From NCBI RefSeq assembly GCF_023156505.1, contig NZ_JALNMJ010000018.1, forward strand, positions 1 through 64,000: 64,000 nt of DNA, written 5' to 3'. Each line of letters starts with the position of its first letter. Position 1 is the stretch's first letter. This DNA comes from Roseibium sediminicola. GTDB lineage: Bacteria; Pseudomonadota; Alphaproteobacteria; Rhizobiales; Stappiaceae. Positions 1 through 7,289 of the stretch are shown piece by piece. The notes below the pieces were generated by a model. The model ran no database searches. It saw only the letters and a list, made by a program, of their open reading frames with translations, and was not told the origin of the DNA. The translations under genes and the position numbers were made by a program.

Positions 1-275
1 CACCAAGGGATTTGAGAAACGAATTTGTAGCACACATTGCGAAACGCACTCCCAACATTGAGATGCGTATCAAGTCGCAACCCGGATCAAGACGGGCAAC
101 GTGGGGTGCTGCCAACGCTTACCTTTTGCTTACGAGGTGCGCTCAAATTTCTCTGCTTGAAATTGCCTGAACTCGCTATGCGTTGCGTAGTTTTGGAATA
201 CACAACGAATAACCAAGTACACCAAATTTACACCATTGGCTCAAAAACGGCAGAAACCTGCGACTTTGATCCCTT
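1..275. mobile_element. putative end of an integrative element adjoining the dusA remnant
   Basis: No gene is recognisable in this stretch, which looks more AT-rich and less codon-structured than the rest of the window. Its right edge falls where similarity to dusA stops, just after the codons for SVAPMM. Genomic islands and prophages carrying dusA-specific tyrosine integrases are known to insert in the 5' part of dusA, so this may be the terminal part of such an element, with its integrase and the repaired dusA beyond the left edge. The element itself is inferred; only the breakpoint is seen. Confidence 0.35.
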
Positions 276-339
276 CCATCATGGGGGCCACGGAAAAGCG
301 CGGCTGATGGCGGGTGTAGAGGCGGTCAGAAGTCGTCAT
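241..339 (-). pseudogene. dusA: 5' remnant of tRNA-dihydrouridine synthase A (dusA), 32 codons then stop
   Basis: Reading the minus strand from the ATG at 339 gives a short peptide whose residues 14-21 read RFSVAPMM. This is the strongly conserved start of DusA, normally followed by (D/L)DWTDRHCR and the FMN-binding TIM barrel. Here the match ends after the second Met (near 275); unrelated sequence follows and a TGA stops translation at 241. Only about 21 codons of a gene normally about 330 codons long remain. A plausible sigma-70 promoter lies upstream, so this is the original gene start cut off from its body. The likely cause is site-specific integration in dusA, although deletion or rearrangement is possible. 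Confidence 0.7.
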
Positions 340-395
340 GGGCGGCTCAATATCATTTGCGGGCCGAAGACGCAAAGGCGGCGTGCCGTGCCTGG

Positions 396-424
396 TATCT
401 GTCCAGTCAGGCCACGTCCGTCAA
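396..424 (-). promoter_or_regulatory. putative sigma-70 promoter of the truncated dusA
   Basis: On the minus strand TTGACG (419-424) and CAGATA (396-401) are separated by 17 bases, close to the consensus spacing. They lie 57 bases upstream of the dusA remnant start codon. No strong Shine-Dalgarno sequence is seen before that ATG. Confidence 0.5.
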
Positions 425-437
425 ATGACTTCCGGCG

Positions 438-1214
438 TCAATTGATTGTCTTGGGCCGGATAAGGGCTCCGATGATACGGTCAAAGTCGCCGGTACCGCG
501 GATTATTTCCAGGCCGCGGTTGAAAGAATCGATGAAATAGGGGCCGTCATCGATCTGGCGCGATACCAGCAAGTGATAGGACCAGGCATAGGTCATGGTG
601 TGCAGATGGCCGATCCGCTTCTGCTGGTCCGGCGTCAGGTGTTCCAGCACCGCTTCATAACCGCTGGTTTCAAGCTCCGGGACAAAATCCACCCGTCCCA
701 TGGCCAGCATTTCAAACAGCTGCTGATTGTTCTGCACACGAGCGACAGTGATCGAACCGTCCTCAATCAGAGGCGCGAATTGTCGGCCGAAGGCGCTGGA
801 ATCGAGTGCGCCCATGACCTTGCCTTTCAGGTCTTCCGGTTTGCTGGCATCAAGCGCATGGTCCTTGTTGAAGAAGACAACCTCCTGCAAGGTGAAAAGC
901 GGATCGCTTGCCAGGAAAATGCGCTCACGTTCAGGTGTCAGAACCCACATGAACGTGCCGTCCCAAGCGCCACGTTCCACCAGCACCATCGCCCGGTTCC
1001 ACGGGAAGAATCCATATTCCACGTCTATGCCGACGGCGGCAAAGGCAGCCGTAACAAGAGACGATGCCGCTCCATAGCCGGGCAGAGTTTCCGACTGATA
1101 GGGCGCCCACTCCCCATTGGTCAGTCGTATTTTATCCGGGGTATCCGCGAAAGCCGCGCTGCCGAAACATAACAGCGTCAACAACGAAAAAAGCAGGCTT
1201 CTCGCAAAAGGCAT
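438..1214 (-). CDS. orphan family-3 periplasmic solute-binding protein
   Basis: This 258-residue protein begins with a cleavable signal peptide (about residues 1-23, ending SAAFA). A periplasmic amino-acid-type binding fold (SBP_bac_3/PBPb) follows: an early strand with NGEWAPY, a central GKVMGALDSSAFG lobe and a late WSYHLLVSR segment. The family captures small ligands for ABC importers or serves as a sensory receptor. No permease or ATPase gene is adjacent, so the ligand and partner are unknown. An upstream in-frame extension exists, but the ATG at 1214 gives the signal peptide and is preferred. Two similar orphan binding proteins lie at 46162 and 47112. Confidence 0.8.
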   Translation of the reverse strand: MPFARSLLFSLLTLLCFGSAAFADTPDKIRLTNGEWAPYQSETLPGYGAASSLVTAAFAAVGIDVEYGFFPWNRAMVLVERGAWDGTFMWVLTPERERIFLASDPLFTLQEVVFFNKDHALDASKPEDLKGKVMGALDSSAFGRQFAPLIEDGSITVARVQNNQQLFEMLAMGRVDFVPELETSGYEAVLEHLTPDQQKRIGHLHTMTYAWSYHLLVSRQIDDGPYFIDSFNRGLEIIRGTGDFDRIIGALIRPKTIN

Positions 1215-1352
1215 ACAAAACCTTATATGAATTGAGTGAAATTTACACCCTTGAATTGCCTTGCCGACCGGGTCCGTTCCAATGCGGCGAACACCAGCCT
1301 TGCGTAAGTACCCGCCTGTGCTTACCTGATCTTTCGGGCAGGAGACCAAGGT

Positions 1353-2234
1353 ATGCAGACAGCAACAGCCGGCACAGGCTCTCAGGCGACAACCGGCATC
1401 CTGTTGATGTCGCTAGGGGTTGCAAGTCTTTGCGTCAACGATGCCATCGCCAAGACGCTGACGGAGGGCTATTCGCCGATCCAGATCCTGTTCCTGCGCA
1501 ACATCATCGCCCTGCCCTTTGCCATGCTGATCGCGCTCAAGATGGGTGGACGCGCCGCGCTGGTGACGCACCGGCCGGTGGCTCATCTCCTGCGCGGTGT
1601 CCTGTGGCTGATCGCGGCGACGCTGTTCTTCACCAGCTTTCTCTATCTGGGCCTGGCCGAAGCGACCGCCCTGATCTTCGTGATGCCGGTCTTTGTCACC
1701 GCCGTGTCGGCGCTGATCCTGCGGGAACCGACCGGCTGGCGGCGCTGGTCAGCGGTTCTGGTCGGTTTTGCCGGGGTGCTGGTGATCGTTCGCCCGGGTG
1801 GCGACACGTTCCAGACGGCCTCGCTGCTGCCGGTGACGACCGCGTTTTTCTATGCCTTGCTGATGCTGAGTGCCCGCTGGGTCGATCCGCGCGAAAGCGT
1901 CTGGACCATGATGCTGTACCTGGTCGGCGCCGGCGCGCTCCTGAGCGCCCTGGTGATGCCTTTTGTCTGGGTTCCGCCGCGGTTGGAAGACACCTGGCTG
2001 TTTCTGGGCCTGGCGCTGTTCGGCACCGTCGGCATCACGCTGATGACCCAGGCCTTCCGTTTCGCGCCGGCGGCGGTCGTCGCCCCGTTCGACTACACGG
2101 CCCTGATCTGGGCGACCCTGCTGGGCTACCTGCTCTGGGGAGAAATCCCGGACCTCGCCACGTATCTCGGCGCTGCAATCATCATTGCCAGCGGTATCTA
2201 TATCGTCTTGCGTGAGCGCAAGCTGGAGAGCTGA
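1353..2234 (+). CDS. EamA/DMT-family transporter
   Basis: The 293-residue protein is almost entirely hydrophobic with about ten membrane helices in two EamA repeats, as in the drug/metabolite transporter superfamily. The first repeat shows NDAIAKTL and FLRNIIALPF, and the second shows PFDYTALIWATLLGYLLWGE, typical of the family's internal duplication. Members export amino acids, nucleosides or small metabolites across the inner membrane; the substrate cannot be told from sequence. An AGGAGA ribosome-binding site precedes the ATG. It is divergent from the binding protein at 438-1214, with about 140 bases between. Confidence 0.85.
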   Translation: MQTATAGTGSQATTGILLMSLGVASLCVNDAIAKTLTEGYSPIQILFLRNIIALPFAMLIALKMGGRAALVTHRPVAHLLRGVLWLIAATLFFTSFLYLGLAEATALIFVMPVFVTAVSALILREPTGWRRWSAVLVGFAGVLVIVRPGGDTFQTASLLPVTTAFFYALLMLSARWVDPRESVWTMMLYLVGAGALLSALVMPFVWVPPRLEDTWLFLGLALFGTVGITLMTQAFRFAPAAVVAPFDYTALIWATLLGYLLWGEIPDLATYLGAAIIIASGIYIVLRERKLES

Positions 2235-2285
2235 TTGGCTGCCGCCGTCGACCTTGCTCCGGCAGCAAACCAACCCACACACTTT

Positions 2286-3383
2286 CTACTGCAGCGGCGG
2301 CGTAATGCGATTGGCGGCCGACCACACATTTGGCGAAATATCGCAACCAAGCCCCAGCTCATTCAACCGCTTGGAACGCTGTCCAACCTGATAGGGGCCG
2401 GTAAACGTCGGACACTGACAGGTGGTCAGGCCGTTTTCATCGATCGAACACGGCGCGGTCATGCAGCCCGCATAAAGCCCACTGTCGCAGGTGGTCGAGC
2501 CGAAGCTATGCTCAGAGACATGCGCGAAGCTGAAGGTCGAGATCAGATGCACGTCCGGCCGATCCGGATAAAGCGTCTGTTTCTTGTTGTCACTGGCGCT
2601 GCCGAGCATGGAGCAGACAGCGGCCTGCTGGCATTCTTCAGGCTTGAACTTGGCTTCCGAACACTTGTTCAGGTTGATCATGTTGAGACACTTCTTGCCC
2701 AACGGCCCGCATGTGGTGCGCGTCTCCTCTAGGGTCTGTGGACAATTAGGATTTGGTCTTGGTTTGAATGCAAATGGCTCGAGTTCAAGAAGCAAAGGCG
2801 CAGGAAGGGTCAACCCTTTCAAGCCTTTGCGACGCCGAAATGAGCCATTTGCATTCAAATCCCCCATTCCTGATATCTGGGGGGACGCAGCGGATTTCGG
2901 TTTCGCGTGCGTCGGAAAGTTCTTGTAGTGGGCAGCACCACTGCGAACTTTCCTTCTGCTCGAAGACCGAAATCCGACAAGCGCCAAGACCGAAACCTAA
3001 ATGTCCACAGACCCTAGCACCTCTGGGTTCAAGATGCTGGTCAACAGCACATAATTATTCTGAAACTCAAGACCAAGCTGTTGCCCATCCGGTGCCCCGG
3101 TCTCCCCGTCCACCGCATAACAGGTGCAGGCGGCTGCCCCGGGATCGTTCGGATCCAGCTCGCAGGGCATCACGGGCGGATCGGAATAGCGGTGGCTGGG
3201 CGTCGCGATCTCGGGACCGGAATAATAACAAAGCGCATAATCATTGCCGCTACAGGCAAGGAATTGTGTCGGTAGGGTTCAACTGTCCGACCGCGGCGGC
3301 GGCAGGTCGTTGGCGGCCGCGGGCGAAGCCGGTAACAGACACAGGCTCAAGGCTAGAACAAGGGCCGAAAGAATGGATTTCAT
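2286..3383 (-). pseudogene. secreted Cys-rich protein gene broken by a stop codon and a MITE
   Basis: From the ATG at 3383 (preceded by GGGAGG) the minus strand encodes a clear signal peptide ending SPAAA. After RSDS comes an in-frame TGA, and the same frame then continues with a Cys-rich sequence (FLACSGNDYALCYY, AAACTCYAV) up to ILNPEVL. There a MITE is inserted. Removing the element plus one CTAG copy joins EVL directly to EETRTTCGPLGKKC in frame, and the gene then runs to a TAG at 2286. The restored product would be about 270 residues with many cysteines, probably an exported disulfide-rich protein of unknown family. A TTG-initiated frame through the MITE into the 3' part exists but is an artefact. 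Confidence 0.75.
2729..3017. mobile_element. MITE of about 281 bp with CTAG target duplication
   Basis: The ends form an inverted repeat of about 34 bp starting GGTCTGTGGACA on the left (2733) and ending in its complement on the right (3013), with a few mismatches. Each end is flanked by CTAG (2729-2732 and 3014-3017). Inside are further foldbacks: an 18-bp perfect inverted repeat (2763-2780 with 2842-2859), and GGAAAGTTC/GAACTTTCC within a larger hairpin carrying CGGATTTCGG/CCGAAATCCG. There is no transposase, so it must be mobilised in trans by a related IS. It places a TAG eight codons into the element in the interrupted gene's frame. Confidence 0.8.
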
Positions 3384-3530
3384 GATTGACCTCCCCAGGC
3401 TGCTGCATGTCTTTCTGATTTAATCTTTTTCAAGAAACTATCACTGGTTGCAGATTTCACCAACAGGGTTTGGGCAAAGAAGCGACCCATGAACTCCCGC
3501 CAGGCGTGACAGACACCATCTGCACACACG

Positions 3531-3555
3531 AAGGGGCGGTCCCGGACCGCCCCTT
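3531..3555 (-). terminator. hairpin downstream of the RTX-repeat gene
   Basis: AAGGGGCGGT pairs with ACCGCCCCTT around a five-base loop, 27 bases past the stop codon of the RTX-repeat gene. The U-tract on the minus strand is short (TTCG), so it is a strong stem but an imperfect intrinsic terminator. Confidence 0.5.
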
Positions 3556-3581
3556 TGCTGGCACATCCTTTTCAGCCGGTG

Positions 3582-6500
3582 TCAGATGAAATCGGTGCCC
3601 GGTACGCTCATGTCCAGGGCACTGGTACCGTGACCAAGAGCCGTATCGAGATCGGAACCGACAGCGCTTGCCTCCGAAGCCCCAAAAGCGCCGAGCGTGT
3701 CCGCTGCGCCGTCGAGAAGCGCCAGAATGTCTGCGGAGGCGAAGGTCTCCGATCCGATGGAGACACTGTCGGCGCCAAAACTCACGCCGTCCTCGACGCC
3801 CACCTGATGGTATATCGCCGTCAGGTCGAACCGGAAGCTGTCGGCGCCCTGGACCACGTCGAGCCATTCCACAGCTGAGGAGGCGTCGTCCATGCCGTGA
3901 ACCGTGGCGACGGTCCTGTCCTCGACCTGGATCTGCAGCGCATCCGCCGACCGCGTGAACAAGAACGTGTCCTCTTCCAACGCCATCGCGGAGAAGCTGC
4001 GAAGTTCAATCGTGTCGTTGCCGCTCGGCGCCTGGCTCAGCTCGTCGAGCTCGGGCAACTCGACGCCAAAGCCTTCCAGGAAGGACTGGATGCCGTCGGT
4101 GGCGCGTTCGGCAATGCTGACTTCACCGTCGGCCCAGATCGTGTAGGTGTCGTCGCCGGCTTCACCGGAGAGGAAACCGACCCCACCGAGGACGTCGTCG
4201 CCGGCGCCGCCCAGAGTGACATTCGCCTTGACCTCATAGGCGCCGATGCCGGGCAGTCCCAGGTCGGGGCTGAAATCGGAGACCGCGTCGATCAGATCCG
4301 ACACCGGCTCGGTGACGTCCTTGATCGCGTTGGCGGTGCTTGTCAGAGCGGACCGGAAGGTCTGCACCAGCGGCACGTCGGTCAGGACGTCGTGGATGAT
4401 CAGCTTGGTGAAGTCCATCACATCCAGGATCACATCGTTGCCGTCCCCACCGGCATAGAGGTTGCCCGCACTGACCGCCAGGACTTCGGGAGCTTCGCCC
4501 TGGTCGATTTCCTGCTGCATTTCCAACGCGTCGATCAGCTTGTCGAGACCGTTGCTGGAGAGGATCAGATCGTCCCCCTCACCGCCCATGACCAGCGAAT
4601 TGGTATCCGCCAGGGCAAAGGCGACGTCATTGTCGGCGCCGCCGTGAACGATCGCGCCGGGACCGCCGGCAACCATCAGGTCTGCGCCCTCGCCGCCGAG
4701 CTGGGCCGTCAGAACCAGTTCCTCCGGCAGGGCCCCGGTGACGACGGCGCCCTTGCGGTTGCCGTCCGTGTCGGTTTCCGTGTTGGGCGACAAGGTCACA
4801 GCGGCCTCGTCACCAAAGGAAAGACCAAGCATCACGTCGGTGCCGGCGCCACCATGCTGGAAGGACACAGCGCCCTTGAACTGCGGGGCCACGACCTTGG
4901 CGGCCGCAACCATGACATCCGATCCATCCCCGCCGAACTGGGCAACACCCTGGCCACCGCCGATGACGATGTCGTTGCCGGCATCGGCATATTGCAGGAC
5001 GCCGACGCCGCCGCCGACCATGACATCATCGCCCTGGCCCATGACCTGGACCGTGGCCGCGCCGGCACCGAAGGCATAGTCCTTGCCCGAGCCGCCGAAC
5101 TGGAAGTTGTTGGCGCCGCCACCGATCAGCACGTTGGTGCCGCCGCCAGTCGTCTCGAAATACTCGTCGAAGTTTTCGATGACCTCGGCGAACTTGCCGT
5201 CATCGAAGCCGAGATCGGAGGGAACCGCGCTCCACAGGTGATCGCCGAACTGGATGTTGCTGGTGCCACCCGCCATCAGGACGTCATCCCCGGAGCCACC
5301 AATCTGGATATTCGCGCCGCCGACCGCAAAAAGCGCATCATTGCCGGCGCCGCCATGCTGCAGGTTGACCCCGGCAACACCGACCAGGACATCGGCACCG
5401 TCGCCGCCGAACTGGCCGACATTGGTTCCGAGCCCGAACAGACTGTCGTTGCCGGCCTCGCCGAATTGCAGGTTGCCGGTGCCGGCCGCGGCCAGGAGAT
5501 CGTTGCCTTCACCGCCAAACTGGATATTGGCAACGCCGAGCGCCTTCATCCGATCTTCGCCGGTGCCGCCCCACATGGTGTTGACGCCGCCAAGGGCAAG
5601 CATGTCGTCGTCACCCGCGTCGCCATGGATGAGGTTCACACCGCCAACGGCCTCGATCGTGTCGTTGCCGTCGTCGCCGTGAAGCACGTTGATGCCGCCG
5701 GCCGCCTTGATGGTGTCGTTGCCGGACCCGCCATAGGCCCAGGTGGCACCGGCAACGGCTTCGATGTGATCGTTGCCGGCCTCGCCATGAATAACATTCG
5801 ACGCGCCGTAGCCGTAGATGGCGTCGTCGCCATCGCCGCCGCGCATCACGTTGGAAGCGCCCCGGCCTTCCATGTGGTCTTCGCCGTCATTGCCGTACAT
5901 GACGTTGGACGCGCCATGGCCTTTCAGGGTGTCGTCGCCGGTGCCGCCATGCATCACGTTCGAGAGGCCATGCCCCTCCATCGTGTCGTGGCCGCTGTCG
6001 CCATGCATCACATTGGAGGCACCGTAGCCATACATTCTGTCGTCGTGATTGCCGCCGGACATGACGTTTGACGCGCCACGGCCTTCCATGTGGTCCGCGC
6101 CGTCCTCGCCATACATGACATTGGACGCGCCATAACCTTTCACTGTGTCATTGCCGGTGCCGCCATACATCTTGTTGTAGGCGCCATAACCATAGACACC
6201 GTCATGGCCCGAACCACCCTTCATGATGTTGGTGGCACCGTAGCCATAGAGAGTATCGTTGTAGCTGCCGCCGTCCATGTCATTGTAGATGCCATAGCCG
6301 TAGAGCTTGTCGTAGCCGCTATCGCCGCGCATGACGTTCTTGGCGCCGTAACCATAGAGAGTGTCGTTGCCGGTGCCGCCATACATGCCGTTATAGGCGC
6401 CATATCCATAGAGCTTGTCGGTGCCGCTGCCACCATAAAGATAATTGGTGGCACCATAGGCCTTGATCTTGTCACTGCCCGAGCCGCCATAGAGATAGTT

Positions 6501-6662
6501 CGTCGGAGCCCAGGCCTCGATATAGTCGTTGCCGGAGCCGCCCCAGAGCTTGTTGCGGATCGCGGAATAGCCGTAGATCGTGTCGTTGCCGTCACCGGCA
6601 TCCTTGTTGCCGTAAAGGCCGTAGAGCTTGTAGGTCTGGTGAATGCTTGAAGAAGAGCCCAT
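3582..6662 (-). CDS. large RTX-like glycine/aspartate repeat protein
   Basis: This 1026-residue acidic protein probably binds calcium and is secreted. Residues 23-472 are 25 consecutive repeats of exactly 18 residues. Each pairs one canonical RTX nonapeptide (GGxGxDxhx, as in GGTGNDTLY) with a variant nonapeptide (GxGxxNhhx, as in GYGASNVMY). After a break (473-522) further GGxGxD units occur, then a non-repetitive C-terminal third rich in Asp, Ser and hydrophobics, as expected for a type I secretion signal. It begins directly with repeats: no N-terminal signal peptide, hydrophobic pore-forming region or enzyme domain is seen. The start has AAAGGA upstream. It lies 33 bases after an HlyC-type acyltransferase gene, so the two are probably one operon; no hlyBD/tolC is nearby. 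The function could be adhesin, surface-layer or toxin-like. Confidence 0.8.
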   Translation of the reverse strand: MGSSSSIHQTYKLYGLYGNKDAGDGNDTIYGYSAIRNKLWGGSGNDYIEAWAPTNYLYGGSGSDKIKAYGATNYLYGGSGTDKLYGYGAYNGMYGGTGNDTLYGYGAKNVMRGDSGYDKLYGYGIYNDMDGGSYNDTLYGYGATNIMKGGSGHDGVYGYGAYNKMYGGTGNDTVKGYGASNVMYGEDGADHMEGRGASNVMSGGNHDDRMYGYGASNVMHGDSGHDTMEGHGLSNVMHGGTGDDTLKGHGASNVMYGNDGEDHMEGRGASNVMRGGDGDDAIYGYGASNVIHGEAGNDHIEAVAGATWAYGGSGNDTIKAAGGINVLHGDDGNDTIEAVGGVNLIHGDAGDDDMLALGGVNTMWGGTGEDRMKALGVANIQFGGEGNDLLAAAGTGNLQFGEAGNDSLFGLGTNVGQFGGDGADVLVGVAGVNLQHGGAGNDALFAVGGANIQIGGSGDDVLMAGGTSNIQFGDHLWSAVPSDLGFDDGKFAEVIENFDEYFETTGGGTNVLIGGGANNFQFGGSGKDYAFGAGAATVQVMGQGDDVMVGGGVGVLQYADAGNDIVIGGGQGVAQFGGDGSDVMVAAAKVVAPQFKGAVSFQHGGAGTDVMLGLSFGDEAAVTLSPNTETDTDGNRKGAVVTGALPEELVLTAQLGGEGADLMVAGGPGAIVHGGADNDVAFALADTNSLVMGGEGDDLILSSNGLDKLIDALEMQQEIDQGEAPEVLAVSAGNLYAGGDGNDVILDVMDFTKLIIHDVLTDVPLVQTFRSALTSTANAIKDVTEPVSDLIDAVSDFSPDLGLPGIGAYEVKANVTLGGAGDDVLGGVGFLSGEAGDDTYTIWADGEVSIAERATDGIQSFLEGFGVELPELDELSQAPSGNDTIELRSFSAMALEEDTFLFTRSADALQIQVEDRTVATVHGMDDASSAVEWLDVVQGADSFRFDLTAIYHQVGVEDGVSFGADSVSIGSETFASADILALLDGAADTLGAFGASEASAVGSDLDTALGHGTSALDMSVPGTDFI

Positions 6663-6695
6663 TTCGAAAAGTCCTTTTATCTGGAAGGATTTGGA

Positions 6696-7166
6696 TCACG
6701 CCGCGTAGGCGCGGGCCTTGACGGGACGGCCGAACTGATCGCGTCCGGGGTGCTGGACGACGCGCAGAATGCGGCCTGTTGAATCGCGCCGGACCGAGCG
6801 AAGCGCACGTTCTGGAAAGACGGTGCGTTTCAGATCGCGCGCGACATGAAACCCGTCTCCGAAGGGCGCTATGAAATCGATCACGACGGGGTTGTCGCCG
6901 TTGTTCCATTCCTCGGGTGCGGGTGTGTGGTCCTGGTGCAGAACGGCCTGTTCGCTCGCCTCGTCGAGCCACGCCCAGGTCGCCAGGGCAACCGGCCGGC
7001 CGGCGCGCCGCCAGACACGCATCTGGCCGAGCATCAGCGGCGGCAGGATCAATCCGCCGATTGCCGCGATGCTGCGCTCCTTGTGAAGCGGGCTTTCCGC
7101 CATCAGGGCGGTCGCTTCGCCCAAGAGGGCAAAGGTCACTTGCGGGGGAATTTCGACGGGGGCCAT
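6696..7166 (-). CDS. HlyC-family toxin-activating lysine acyltransferase
   Basis: The 156-residue protein matches the RTX toxin-activating acyltransferase family. In that family these enzymes move a fatty acyl group from acyl-ACP to internal lysines of an RTX protein in the cytoplasm before type I secretion. Expected landmarks are present: SPLH with the catalytic His (H28), the W-rich PVALATWAWLDEAS strand, and NNGDNPVVIDFIAPFG with the catalytic Asp (D97). Length and order match HlyC (about 170 residues). AGGAG precedes the ATG. The downstream RTX-repeat gene is the obvious substrate candidate, although it lacks the HlyA pore domain where acylated lysines normally lie; one GK dipeptide, in GGSGKD around residue 527, is worth noting. 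Confidence 0.8.
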   Translation of the reverse strand: MAPVEIPPQVTFALLGEATALMAESPLHKERSIAAIGGLILPPLMLGQMRVWRRAGRPVALATWAWLDEASEQAVLHQDHTPAPEEWNNGDNPVVIDFIAPFGDGFHVARDLKRTVFPERALRSVRRDSTGRILRVVQHPGRDQFGRPVKARAYAA

Positions 7167-7289
7167 GAACTTGCTCCTGACTGCGTTAGCGTTGTCAGAA
7201 AGCTAAGAACGGCCGCTCCGCTGCGTTATGGGGTAAATCCCCCAATCGTCGGGTCGCCGGAAACCGGGCCCTCTCGCCGGGAAGGCCTG

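Noticed and set aside
37..540. Plus-strand frame of 167 codons across the dusA stub
   Set aside because: Composition is not gene-like, it starts with TTG without a ribosome-binding site, and it runs over the dusA remnant and the 3' end of the opposite binding-protein gene.
2286..2987. A minus-strand frame continuous through the MITE as one intact gene
   Set aside because: Its N-terminal third is encoded by the MITE; the real gene start, with signal peptide, lies further upstream.
3897..6071. Long plus-strand frame opposite the RTX-repeat gene
   Set aside because: It is a low-complexity Val/Ala/His-rich shadow of the 54-bp repeat array and has no recognisable domain.
5247..6596. Regular 54-bp repeats as a possible CRISPR array
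   Set aside because: The repeats are in frame, coding and without unique spacers; they encode the protein's repeat units.
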